From: Lutraria lutraria
Lineage: Eukaryota > Mollusca > Bivalvia > Venerida > Mactridae
Reading direction: 5' to 3'
NCBI GenBank assembly: GCA_964023205.1
Contig: OZ026846.1
Location: forward strand, 33,748,194-33,812,193
Length of the DNA stretch: 64,000 nt
Shown here: positions 43,839-56,235 of the stretch, piece by piece
How positions within the stretch are numbered: position 1 is the stretch's first letter
Layout: each line of letters starts with the position of its first letter
The notes under the pieces: model-generated
What the model was told of the DNA's origin: nothing
Database searches by the model: none
What the model saw: the letters and a program-made list of their open reading frames with translations, nothing else
Position numbers and translations under genes: made by a program

Positions 43839-44036
43839 CCCTCCTACATAGCTAAAGTGAAATCATAAGTCTGCTGGAGCCTGGCATCAGGGGAGACCCT
43901 CCTACATAGCCAAAGTGAAATCATAAGTCTGCTGGAGCCTGGCATCAGGGGAGACCCTCCTACATAGCTAAAGTGAAATAATAAGTCTGCTGGAGCCTGG
44001 CATCAGGGGAGACCCTCCTACATAGCCAAAGTGAAA
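43822..44036 (+). repeat. ~60-bp tandem repeat that starts within the tRNA-like T arm
   Basis: Four units of GAGCCTGGCATCAGGGGAGA, CCCTCCTACATAGCCAAAGT and GAAATCATAAGTCTGCTG. The first unit's GAGCCTGGCATCAGGGG is the 3' part of the tRNA-like sequence, so the duplication captured part of it. Copies are nearly identical; the first lacks two bases (GA) and the last is shortened. Confidence 0.92.
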
Positions 44037-45904
44037 CAGTCTGCTGTTGATTCATACAATGATTATAAACATGTAGGATCTCATGGCTTGATTCTTGTTG
44101 CTGAAATAGATTGATGCAGCTTAATTGCTTCATTCTATTTCCTTGTTAAATCATAAAAAAAATATATCTAATGTGACACCATTTTGAAATTTATCCAGAT
44201 TGTGTCTTATTGTAGGCCTCAGGCTTGTCCGACTGTATCAGATAAAACAGGATCAGTTAGTATTTTTCTATACTCTGTATGTGATTATGTAAGCTATTGT
44301 TAGTATTTTATAATAAATGTCATACTTGATTTTATGTGTAAGTGAAGACGACTTGAAAACTAGGACGAAAGTGACATAATAATTATGTACTTATATCATA
44401 GGTATATAAATTATAAGATTTTATTTGTGTGTGTGAGTTTTGTATTTGTGGTAGGGATAAGTTTTAATGAAGTTTTCATGGAAATAGTAAGATTTTTGTT
44501 GTTCAGTTATTACAGTGGTTTATTTTTATGAAATTTCATAAATTATGTGAAGATTATTTTATTTCATTTCTGGTACAAGTAATTTTTTTTTCACTGGGGA
44601 TTAACAGTGAACTAACCCCCAGGTTTCATTTGGCGACTTGTCATGCACACCTGGGTGGAACCATGGTCTCTCTAAACTAGCTGGACACCTTCCTAATATA
44701 TGTGAGGACGAGCTCCCTTATCTGACCCCTATAGTAATGTCAAAAGTTCACCATCAAGATAACTTTTTAAAGGAAGTGTTAATGAACTTTTCATGATGAA
44801 ACTGGTTGTATATTATCTTAATATTTCCGTGTTATTTGTTGAACTTAAATTTTAAGTATTTTATCATTTCCGTCTTTGTAACGATTAATTTTACATCTTG
44901 TCTTAACATAAAATCAATAGTTGTATTAATGATTATGAATGTATGATTCTATACATCTAGAATTAATATAAAGCAAGTTTTTGCTGTACAAAAAATGAAT
45001 ATTTTCTATTTAGGTCAGGAAAAACAGACTGTAGTGTTTAGGATACCCGACAGACCTTATTCTAATTTTGTCTGGCACCAACACTGACCGTCCTGTAGTC
45101 AAAATTGAAAAAAATAGGGGAGGAGTTACACCTTTTACTAAAAAAATGGGGGGAAAATCAGCTTTCCATAACCGTCCCTTGCTCGGTATGCATGAATTTT
45201 TATGCGGACTAAAGCACTTGTCTTTCTTAACTTAAGTTCCTATTGTCGCAGTGCAAGTCTAAAAGTAAGTTCATCTTCCATGTACTTTAACTTTAATAGC
45301 CTTATGCTTACATCTACTGTACCGGTAATTGATATTTGTCCAAAATGTCCTGATATACTATTTCTGATCATAACAATGTTGTACAATTCTGTGCTGTGGG
45401 TTGATTCTGTAGAAATCAGAGATAATACAACATGACTCACTAATCATTTGTTCGTTATGATTCAACTGATGGAGATTATTCAATACATGGGATCATGTGT
45501 CAAGGGAGACAACCTACTGATGGATAATTGATGCTGTATTTATGCTTCTGCATTGCTTTGCGTTAAAACAGTAAGACATATTGAAAACTTTACTATATGT
45601 CTTTAAATTGTTAAATGTTTGACTCCGTAGTTAGATGTTGATAATTGTATTGTATGTGTCTATTATTTTATACTTCAGTGAGCACTTAATGTATTCTTAT
45701 TGTTGAGTGTTTTTGTAACCATCTGTACTGTTTGTTGTCTCTGTTTACAGTACATTATGGTGTATGTTATATTTACTTTACATTGTCATTGATTTATCAT
45801 GTCTACTTCATCATGTTCTTATACATATCAACATCTATATTGTCCTACTATTGGTGAAACAATTTGATGCCTCGTTTCTGGGTCATATCCCCTTCACTAT
45901 AAGA
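44037..45904. other. Unassigned sequence, no gene recognised
   Basis: No coding exon is supported. GTGCAAGTCTAAAAGTAAGT at about 45252 resembles GTGCAAGTCTATGTAAGT at about 55253, perhaps a dispersed repeat. Confidence 0.4.
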
Positions 45905-46656
45905 TCTTGACAGGCATCAGCACAGTCATCATTATCATCATTATGACAGACATCAGCACTACCATCATTATCATCATTATGACAGGCATCAGCACTACCA
46001 TCATTATCATCATTATGACAGGCATCAGCACAGTCATCATTGTCATCAATATGACAGTCTTCAGCACTACCATCATTATCATCATTATGGAAGGCATCAG
46101 CTCTATCATCATTATCATCATTATGACAGGCATCAGCACAACCATCATTATCATCATTATGACAGGCATCAGCACAACCATCATTATCATCATTATGACA
46201 GGCATCAGCACAACCATCATTATCATCATTATGACAGGCATCAGCACTACCATCATTATCATCATTATGACAGGCATCAGCACTACCATCATTATCATCA
46301 TTATGACAGGCATCAGCACTACCATCATTATCATCATTATGACAGGCATCAGCACTGCCATCATTATCATCATTATGACAGGCATCAGCACTGCCATCAT
46401 TATCATCACTACAATCATTATGACAGGCATCAGCACTGCCATCATTATCATCACTACCATCAATATGACAGGCATCAGCACAGTCATCATTATCATCATT
46501 ATGACTGGCACCAGCACTGCCATCATTATCATCATTATGACAGGCATCAGCACTACCATCATTATCATCATTATGGCAGGCATCAGCTATGTCATAATTA
46601 TCATCTTTATGACAGGCATCAGCACAGTCATCATTATCATCATTATGACAGGCATC
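45905..46656. repeat. 36-bp minisatellite, part 1
   Basis: About 20 units of GACAGGCATCAGCACTACCA plus TCATTATCATCATTAT. Because the unit is a multiple of three and free of stops, long repetitive open frames exist on both strands (Ile/Thr-rich on plus, Met/Val-rich on minus). They show no start context, splice signals or known family. Confidence 0.95.
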
Positions 46657-47490
46657 ACCCTAGTGAAAATAGTCACCGGGATTCCACCGGAATCTTCACC
46701 AGAATTCCACCGGAATTCAACTGGAATTTCACCGTAAAAAACACGCGTAATTTTTCCTGACACCAGTGGAATACCACTGGTATTCCGGTGGATATCCACT
46801 GGAATTCCGGAGATATCCAGTGGACATCCAGTGGAATTCTGGTGTGATTCCGGTGAAATTCTGCCAGAAAATTCCACTGGAATACAGTGGATGTCCACTG
46901 GAAGAAGAATATAATTCTAAGAGATTTAAATTAATTTATTATCTCACTTTAAATAATATTTTGGATCAGTAATGATCTTGACTCAACTATATTAAACAGC
47001 TTGTATGCAAAGTCCTGAAATGTGGACTTTAATGGGCTGGCTAATTTTAAAATGCTTTGAAGTGGATAACATACAAAAAATACCCCACCCACTTCATTTC
47101 ATCATAATTATACATATATCTCTTAGAAATGTATCTGTCATGTTTGGTTCAGTTGTAAATCATTAAACTACAAGAGCTTAATTTCCAGTACACTTACCAG
47201 TTTATTTACATCATAGTTTTAGCAGTGTTTCCATTTTCATTATAGCTACACTTCATTTGGTTATGTTAACAGTCAGCCATTTTGAATTTTAAACCATGTG
47301 ACCTAAGATGTCATGAAAGTTACTTTCACTGGAATTCCAGTGGTTGTCCAGTGAACAAGACAAATTCCACTGGAATTCCGGTGATGTCCAATGGACAAAA
47401 AATATTCCACTGGTATTCTGGCGAATTCCACCGGAATATAATTATTCCACCAGAATTCCACTGGTATTCCGGACATTTTTTCTATAGGGT
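46657..47490. mobile_element. 834-bp non-coding element inserted precisely in the minisatellite
   Basis: The left end is ACCCTAGTGAAAATAGTCAC, then CGG; the inverted right end is ACCCTATAGAAAAAATGTCC, then GG. Each end is followed inwards by clusters of CCACTGGAATTCCGGTG-type palindromic units (about 46670-46905 and 47322-47475). Removing 46657-47490 joins ...GACAGGCATC to AGCACAGTCATC..., which is exactly the minisatellite unit, with no target duplication. No protein is encoded. Confidence 0.8.
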
Positions 47491-47800
47491 AGCACAGTCA
47501 TCATTATCATCATTATGACAGGCATCAGCACTGCCATCATTATCATCATTATGACAGGCATCAGCACTGTCATCATTATCATCATTATGACAGGCATCAG
47601 CACAACCATCATTTTCATCATTATGACAGGCATCAGCACTATCATCATTATGACATGCATCAGCACTACCATCATTATCATCATTATTACAGGCATCAGC
47701 ACTACCATCATTATCATCATTATGACAGGCATCAGCACTACCATCATTATCGGCATCAACACTAGCATCATTATGACAGGCATCAACACTAGCATCATTA
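47491..47800. repeat. 36-bp minisatellite, part 2
   Basis: It continues the same 36-bp unit in phase with part 1 once the 834-bp insertion is removed. The last units are shortened (GGCATCAACACTAGCATCAT). Confidence 0.95.
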
Positions 47801-47809
47801 ATTATTTTT

Positions 47810-49079
47810 TAGCTCACATGTCACAAAGTGACAGGGTGAACTTTTGTGATCAGTCTTCATCTGGTGTCGTGTGGTGTGCGTCGTGAAACTTTACCTTGTG
47901 AACACACTAGGGGCCACATTTTTAGCTCAATTTTCGCAAAACTGGGTCAGAAAGTTAATATCAACAAAATCTGCGATATTGGGCCATTTTGGGCACCTGA
48001 GGGCCAAATAAGGGAAAACCTTGTGAACACTTTAGAAATCACTGTTTTGATTGGATCTTCTTGAAACTTTGTCAGAATGTTTATTTCAATGATATGTAGG
48101 TCAAGTTTGATAATGGGTCAACTGCGGTCAATAACTAGGTCACTAGGGCAAATTTCTCGAAAACCTTGTGAACTCTCTAGAAGTCACTGTTTTGATTGGA
48201 TCATCATGAAACCTTGTCAGATTGTTTGTCTTTATAATATCTTACATGAGTTTGAACATGGATCATCTTGGGTCAAAAACTAGGCCGCTAGGTCAAATCT
48301 TATGAAAAACCATGTTAACACTGTAGATTTCACAGTTATAATTGGATCTTCACCAAACTTTGTCAAATTGTTTGTTTTAATGATATAACCGTTAAGTACA
48401 AATATGGGTCATCTTGGGTAAATAACTAGATCACCAGATCAAATCTTAGGGAAACTTTGTTAACATTGTAGATGTCACAATTTTGATTGGATCTTCACCA
48501 AACCTTGTCAGAATTTGCCTCAATGATATGTGGGTCAAGGTCGAACATGGGTCTGTCTGGGTCAAAAAACAAGGTCACCAGGTAAAATCTTAGGTAGAAA
48601 CCTTGTAAAAGCTGTAAATGTCATGGTTTTAATTGGATCTTGGCCAAACCTTGTCAGATTGTTCATCTTAATGGGTTCAAAAATGGGTCACCTAGGGTCA
48701 AAAACTACTGCAGCTAGCTAAGGTCACAAGGTCAAATCTTAGGAAAACCTTATTAATACTGTAGATGTCAAATTTTGATTGTAACTTCACCAAACCTTGT
48801 CAGAATGTTTGTCTTAATAATACAAACATGGGTCATCTGGGGTCAAAAACTAGGTCACGAGGTCTAATCTTAGGAATACCTTGTCTATGCTGTAGTTTTC
48901 ATGGCTTTGATTGGATCTTCATCAAACCTTGGCAGAATGTTTGTCTTGTTTATATGTAGGACATGTTCTAACATGGGTCATCTGGGGTCAAAAACTAGGC
49001 CACAGGTTCAAAACAATAATTTAATGAGTGAACAGTGATTGTCATGTGAGCGATATAGAGCCATCTTGGCCCTCTTGTT
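47810..49079 (+). mobile_element. Second non-autonomous Helentron/pearl-like element
   Basis: The 5' end TAGCTCACATGTCAC has a TGTCACAAAGTGACA hairpin. Near the 3' end GTCATGTGAGC mirrors it, and the element closes AGCCATCTTGGCCCTCTTGT, then TT, the same terminal signature as the element at 38821-40237. The core is tandem ~110-130-bp units (ACCTTGTCAGAATGTTTGTC, ACATGGGTCATCTGGGGTCA, AAAACTAGGTCAC), unrelated in sequence to the core of the first element. No protein is encoded. Confidence 0.72.
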
Positions 49080-49628
49080 TACTTTTATAATTTATGTGAT
49101 TGTTTTAGTCTTTAACATCTTCTATATTAAATGCTATCAGCAGATAATGTTGTCTGTTGTTATTAAATTGTTGTCTATTCCTGAGGGGGGTGCCGGTAGT
49201 AGTAATGTTGTAATTACGTCTATACAGACTTACCCAGGAATTTAATTTCTGTGGAATAGAAACAAAATGTTAATCTGTATAGTCTGTGAGATAATGGAAA
49301 ATGCCTCAAACAATATATAACATTTTCACATCAATGGATAAAACGTTTCTTGAATGTTCAATTTGTTTGTGTTGGGTATGAAGACATCCCTAATGTTTGT
49401 AATGATACAAAGTGATACAGTGCATTTATGCTTTAGGCAAACATCTTAAGTGGACATCTTTTCCTGGTGATTTCAAAATGTCAGGTTCTAGGAAAATTCT
49501 TGTGTTTATAAGGAACTTATAGAGTTTAATTTACATGATATTAATTGTCAAGACTAAATGTGTGTGTTATTCATTATAAAATAGTTATTGAGGAAGTTAA
49601 CTGTTTTCTGGGTGAAATTATTGGAAAT

Positions 49629-49869
49629 AAGGCCATACTGAAAAAAATGTTTGCTTAGGGTAACCTTACCCAGAAAATATTTAGTGGGTGGGGTAGGTAG
49701 GAAATAATTTTTTTACAATTTATTTTTTATATAGAACACAAAATACATGTCAGAATGCAATTTTATTATCCTAAGAGTTCAAAAAAATGTTGGGTAGGGG
49801 GCTTTTCTAGTGTTAGTACATGTAGGTAGTTTTACCGCAAACAAAATATTTTTTAAGATTATGGCCTAA
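49629..49869 (+). mobile_element. Intact AGGCCATA-ended MITE
   Basis: It starts AAGGCCATACTGAAAAAAAT, then GTTTGC. The reverse complement of its right end is AGGCCATAATCTTAAAAAAT, then ATTTTGTTTGC. About 240 bp, no coding capacity; homologous to the split copy at 38.75/40.3 kb. Confidence 0.8.
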
Positions 49870-52329
49870 TGATGTAGACAAAATGTTACATATATGTACA
49901 ACCAGCATCATTAATTATAGTATGGTCTTGATTTATTTGTGGCTAGTGGTTTAGTTGATATTTGTTTTATAATTTCAATTAAACCTCAATCTTATTATCA
50001 ACCTTTCACCTAAAAAACATGTTATGTCTCGATATTGAGATTTTATTATTTAGGTACATAGAGAGTAATATTGAAAACTGGTCTGAAATATATGGTCTCA
50101 TCGTTCAGGGGCGCTCACAGTAAGTAATTTGATATTTGGATGGTGGAGAGGGATCTCTTGTCTCAAGTGAAGTTTGCCGAAAATTCTTTTTTTTTTACTG
50201 AAATATTGGGGCGGTGTTTGTTGGACCACTGTTTGCTGGAATTCCTACGGAGGACCAAATTTATATGGAAGGAAGCTGTCCATGGAGCTGGCCTCCAATA
50301 GCTAGGTTGGTGGTACACCTGGTTTCTTCGTCCTCCTTTGAAGCTTAATTGAAAGTTACCAAATGAAACTAGCTGTTGGTTCAACAATTGTGTTTTAATC
50401 CATCTCCTGTTAAAGCATTCCACATTTATGTAACTGAAGATTTTTGGATGAGATTATCTCTTATTGAGGTCACCAATAATTAGAATTTATTGAACCAAGT
50501 CTACTGTATACAGTAAATAGATTCTGTTACTTGTCTGAGAAAATATCAAAGTTCATTCTATATACTGAATGTCTGTTTACAGTAATCAATTGATGGTTGC
50601 AATAATCGGTACCATTTTCTTGCTACTGCAGGACTCGATAATAGTTGTTCCACTTCTATTTTGTTTTACACTTGGTGGGGATAAATTATTCAATACCCAC
50701 AGTTTAAAGGCTGTCATCACAGTCTATCCATAGCTATGAAAGGTTCATGCATTGTATTTTAGGGGTTATAATTCAAACCGCCTAATATCTACTCTGTAAT
50801 TCATTATTCTATAGAACAATCCATTGATTATGATCAATAAAAATGTTTATCTAAGATAGAGATATATATATGAGGACACTGTTTTTGTTTGAAAATATGA
50901 AAATCAAACACATTGAATTGAAGTGGTATTTTGTAAAATTTGTTTTTATGCAAGGTATCATGCTGACTTAGTCTGTGATATCTTTAAAATACATAAAACC
51001 ATTTGATATGTAGTATAGTGTCATATTGATTTGCTGATACAATTATTTACATAGTTGTTGCATTTGGTGTACAAAATAATCCATGGCCCATTTTAAGATC
51101 CGATTGATGTCCTGAGATGATCTTCTAGTGATAGATCAATACCAAATAATATTTGGAGGTCATATTGTTAAAACAAGTGAAGTTTGTATGGTCAAGGTCA
51201 GTTGTGTTATGTAATGTAAACTATGCCATATTTATGGTTCTTAATGAAATACCGGTATATAGCTCAACAATGTGTTTTTAGCCGTGACGGAAGATACTTT
51301 TATAATGCACTAAATATACTGGGTACATACATGTATAGTATTTGAGCACTAATCAATAGGTTTCAGTCAGATTAATTCAGAATATCCATGTCCGCTATTT
51401 GACTTAGTGAATTATTCTGAATAATTTTGTTATATCATGGTCAAGCTATACATATTTCTACATTCTGTATGGTGTTTGCAATCTGTTCAATATGAAAGCT
51501 GTTATGTTTGAATGCTAGTTCAAGTATTCTGTGAATCAATATCCAGCAACTGATATCAATATATTCCACACACATTGTGAACTTCTCTCACCCAGTAAGA
51601 AATTCCTTCACTCTTCCTTATGCCAAACAATTGTTGTTTTTGTTTTTTTATTCCATATAAACTTGATCTATTGTAGTGTTCTATTCTGAAGCACTAAAAG
51701 ATAAAACATCATTACAGATTGGTGTATGGGAATTTTTCCAATATTTATTGTGTTCCGATATGAAATCGAAGATTGGGGCATTTACATGACTAGATTCACT
51801 AGCCAGCAGTATGTAAGTACATGGTAATGATTAGAAAATGAAGGATTTGTTTCCATGTATGGATGGCTTGATTACTGATTGATCTGTGTTAGTGTATGTG
51901 GGTGGGGGATGATGTACTGGTATTGTAGTTATGTAACCTACAACTGTATAAGGTGATCCGGAGTTAAAAGATCTTCTTGCTGTGTTTCCTTAATTGTGAT
52001 AGAAAGAAAAACATCTTGTGTCATCTAACTGTGTATAAGATGAGAAGATATTTGTCTCGTGTTGTTGAGCAGCAAGTGATTTTGGAAATTATATGAACAT
52101 TATGTTGTTTGGATGATAGTGGATGCTTCTGGTATGCTGTTGTTTTAGGTAAGTGTTGGTGAATGTGGAATCAATGTTCAGAAAGCATCTAGTACATTAC
52201 TACAATCAGTGATCAATGATTGCGTTAGTAGGAGATTTCTGCATTATACGGCCTGGGAGACTTAACCTTCTATGTTACACTTTGTGTAAACACAAATATA
52301 TTGATCTTCTATCATACATGAACACAACT
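49870..52329. other. Unassigned sequence, no gene recognised
   Basis: AT-rich, with no supported exon or repeat. Confidence 0.4.
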
Positions 52330-52515
52330 ATAGTCATACCTGTGTAATAAGCGGCCACCTCTAAATAAGGCCACCCTATGTAATTTAAAGGCCATTTTTC
52401 TGAAACTGTCATTGTTTATTTAGAATAGAATACCTTAGCCTTTAGGCCACTTCTCACAAAAGGTCACATTATGTCTTTCTCAAGGGTGACCTTTGTTTAC
52501 AGGTTTGATTGTGTG
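52330..52515. mobile_element. Dispersed ACCTGTGTAATAAG-type repeat, copy 2
   Basis: Homologous to 22015-22205. It begins CATACCTGTGTAATAAGCGG and ends GTGACCTTTGTTTACAGGTT, the latter roughly inverted relative to the start. It is therefore MITE-like. Confidence 0.6.
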
Positions 52516-54360
52516 TCAAATCATATATACATGTATCATTCTGTCTGTTCTTATTATATTTTATTCAATATTATGTTTTTCCCCAAAAAAGATACATTTT
52601 TGGATGAACCACAGCTTCTTTATCATAATATAATAACAGTATAAAATTGGGATCACAAAAGCCGAAATACAAAATTTATGAGTTTTAAGCAATCATATTA
52701 TATATTTTTTTTTATTGAAGTTGTAGAGAGAATGTATTACAATGTAGAGCTTACAGAGAGTTGTAGGTACATGTACTACCCAGGTACAGGCTTTCCTTTC
52801 CCAGGTCTTAAAAAGCGGGATCATTTAATTTATTCAACAAAAGGATCCTTGCTGTAATTGTTAACTCTGACCTTGACCTCAGAATTTGGTATCGGATATT
52901 CAGTACACTAATGTGGCATACTGTAACAAACATGATACATACTTTTATATTACATATTGATTTACCTGGTACTTGTTTAACCCTATTTTCATTTTCAAGG
53001 TCACAGTAAAAAGTATCCCTATTCTGATCTTTGACTTAATTTTTCTTTCTTTTTCGTTTCTGTATGTGTACAGTTGTTTGCAGTATCTGTATTGTAAAAT
53101 ATCCATACTTGACTTGTTACAATTTGTTTCTGTATTATTTATAAAGTCTGCAATAGGGTGTAATGTGTATTAATGATGCCCTTGTTGCCTTACCAACTCT
53201 ATATGTCACAATATTTGATTAAGCATAGTTATTTGTCAGCAAAAAATCGTAATTTTGTAGATCTATATATCTGTTACCTATATATCATAGGTTAAAAATG
53301 TGCTATCATTATAGTGACGTAAAACTTACAAGATTAATGTATTTTCTGGTATTTTGAGATTTTTGCTTGAATGCCAATTTCAGAATGGTTACCATAACAC
53401 TCAAGATACAAGAACTTGGAATTGTTGAGTGAGCAGTCTTCTAGTTATAAAATCTGTAAATAAATAATCATATAAGAGTAAGTGAAGTGTTTGTTGTCTG
53501 TGAATTAGTTATTTGATGGGAAAATCCATAAACTTTCTTAACTATGCTGTCTTTGAACTACCGGTACATTAACTGAAACTATTTCATTCATTAAGAGAAG
53601 TTGTCTTGCACCATGCAGTCATAAATTAGGTCACTGTTCTGAATTGAAGGTCACAGTGTATCTTGCAGGGGTTTAGCTTTGTTAAGTGTTACTTACCCTT
53701 AAAACTTTACTGATCTTTAATGTAATGATTTAATATACAATGTAATAGTATTTGCCCCCTATCCATACTAAGGACTTACCAGTTAGTAATTGGGTTCCTT
53801 GTTCAAGGGTCAAGGTCAGTCTTATAATGGATATTCTAATGTCTTCACTGTATAAAATATACAATATATCCATGTATATCAGAATAACTGATACTTTGAT
53901 CTACGTAACCTTATAATGTTGTTTTATTACATAATTTATGATATTGTTAGCTTGTCACCGGAACCCTTCTTAACAAGATTTGATTGGTCTGTTTATCATC
54001 AACCTACCAATAAATGACTAATAGATGTCAGTACAATGTGTGAGTACCAGAAAAAAGGTCCATTATATTGGTAAACATTGGTTTATTTTATTCCATAATT
54101 TTACTTTCGAATGGAATTCATAAAACATGATTTGTATGCCCATCTATGATGTTGGGGCATATAGTGATTGTCCTGTCCGTCCTTCCGTACAATTAATTAA
54201 GGTTAAGTAGATTTTACAGTTTCATCTAGCACCTGAACACTTTGGTACTTACATGTACACAGTAGTTGCTAATAAGACCATTCTCAAGCCACCTGTAATC
54301 ATCAAACACACACTTTGACCTTGACCATGTACAAATGGTTTATTGCTTGACAACAATTGC
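52516..54360. other. Unassigned sequence, no gene recognised
   Basis: AT-rich, with no supported exon or repeat. Confidence 0.4.
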
Positions 54361-54364
54361 CAAC

Positions 54365-54385
54365 GGGGGGGGGGGGGGGGGGGGG
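54365..54385 (+). repeat. Poly-G tract (about 20 nt)
   Basis: An uninterrupted G run, potentially G-quadruplex-forming and prone to length error. Confidence 0.9.
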
Positions 54386-55449
54386 CTTATGCATTTATTA
54401 AATGCAGCGTCTTGTTTCTCTAAGTATCCTTGCATTATACTTCATGAATAGTTCATGAAGTTTAAATAAATATTTGACAGCGGGGTTGCTATTGAATCAC
54501 ATGACAGATGTGTTTAAAGTCCAGTTTTATTTCCTGTGGACTTTTTCTGCTACTTACATGTAGTTACTCAGGGAACATTATATAATGCTCTGCCGATTGC
54601 TAAATTATTGTTACTCTGCAATTATTGGATTTAACCTGACATTAATTAATGGTTAAGGGTTAAAATGAAACCAGATTGCTGCAATAAGGTTGCCTGGTTT
54701 CATGCAATAAAGTGGCGGCAACAATAGGCTCTTACTATGTCTTTGGTATGTCAAGTAATTTTCTAAGCCGAGTTACATAGAAAACCATTTACTATGCTTT
54801 GTTTGTTTTGCCCTATATTAGTTTCATTAGGTATAGTTTATTTTGTTCATCAAGAGTGTTTAGCAAATATCCATGATGGAATTAGATTGTTGTCTTCAAT
54901 ATTGCAAGACTTTTATTAGAAAATGCTGTTCATTAGACATTTGATGAAAGGGACTTTTTGACCTTGCATTTGAGGGCACTGCTCTAATACTTACATAATG
55001 TGGCTTGTTTGAAGTAATGGACTAGATAGTTGATACACAAGTGGGTGAAAATTGTAATCCATGGTCCAAGTTTATCTCAGTGAGTGAGGAGTGGACTTAA
55101 AGGTGGCACACAATGACCTTTACATAATTTTTTAAAACTGAAATATATTAGTTCATCTTTCCATAGCCGTCACTGACTATGTTAAATACTGTATATTTAT
55201 CTACATCCACCAATCATGTTACTGTTAAACTTTAGTTCCCGTTTCATGTAGCAGTGCAAGTCTATGTAAGTTCAGTTTCCGTCAGTGCTTTCAGTACTTT
55301 GATTTACATTATGCTGAGGCACCCAAGTGTGCTGCATATTGGACAGTGGGTTTACGGTTAATATTGTCATTTCATTTGTTTGTGTATTATTTTTAAGTTT
55401 CATTTGTAGGATAAATATTCTCTGCTTCAAATATATATACTAGATATTA
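54386..55449. other. Unassigned sequence, no gene recognised
   Basis: No supported feature apart from the GTGCAAGTCTATGTAAGT string shared with about 45252. Confidence 0.4.
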
Positions 55450-56235
55450 TATCTAGTGACTGACTTACTGAGGTCACCAGGTCAAATACCAGGAAAACTT
55501 AGTGAACGATCTAGATATCACAGTTTTGATTGGATGTTCACCAAACCTTGTCTGAATGTTTGTCTAAATTTTATCTTGGTCAAGATTGAATTTGAACATG
55601 GTTTATCTGGAGTCAAAATTACCTGGTCAAATCACAGGAAAAACTTGTTAACATACTAGCGGTCACAGTTTTGATTGGATCTTCACCAAAACTTATCAGA
55701 ATCATGTTTTCTTTATGATAGCTTATATGTGTATGATTAAAGTATGAACATGGGTCATCTGGGGTCAAAAATACGTTCAGCAGTTCAAATCACAGAAAAG
55801 TCTAGTTAACACACACTAGAGGTCACAGTTTTGATTGGATCTTCACCAAGCCTTGTCAGAATGTTTGTCTTAAGGTTTGAACATTGGTCATCTGGGGTAA
55901 AAAATTAGATCACTGGATCAAATGACAGAAAAATACTTGTAGACATTGTAGAGGTTACAGTTCTGATTGGATCTTCACTAAGCCTTGTCAAAATGTTTGT
56001 CTTAGTGTTATCTTGGACAAGTAGAACATTGGTCATCTGGGGCCAATAAGTAGGTCATCAGGTCAGATGACAGGAAAATCTTGTTAATACTTTAGAGGTC
56101 ACAGTTTTGTTTGAATCTTCATTAAACATTGTCAGAATGTTTTTCTTGGTGATATGTGGGATAAACTGAAGATGGGTCAAAAACTAGGCCACCGGGTCTT
56201 AATTGTCGTAGGAAAACCTTGATAACAATATACCT
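55450..56235 (+). mobile_element. Truncated pearl-like core repeats
   Basis: About six diverged ~120-130-bp units match the core of the 47.8-kb element (AGGTCACAGTTTTGATTGGA, TCTTCACCAAACCTTGTCAG, ATTGGTCATCTGGGGTCA). Neither the TAGCTCAC start nor the GGCCCTCTTG end is visible, so only the core remains. Confidence 0.7.

Noticed and set aside
45907..46737. Long open frames on both strands over the Ile/Thr- and Met/Val-repeat array
   Set aside because: They are a by-product of a stop-free 36-bp (multiple of three) minisatellite. The frames run out of the array into the inserted element and have no gene context.
50163..50423. 86-codon minus-strand open frame
   Set aside because: It has no motif, no flanking exon and no signal sequence. 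Probably chance.
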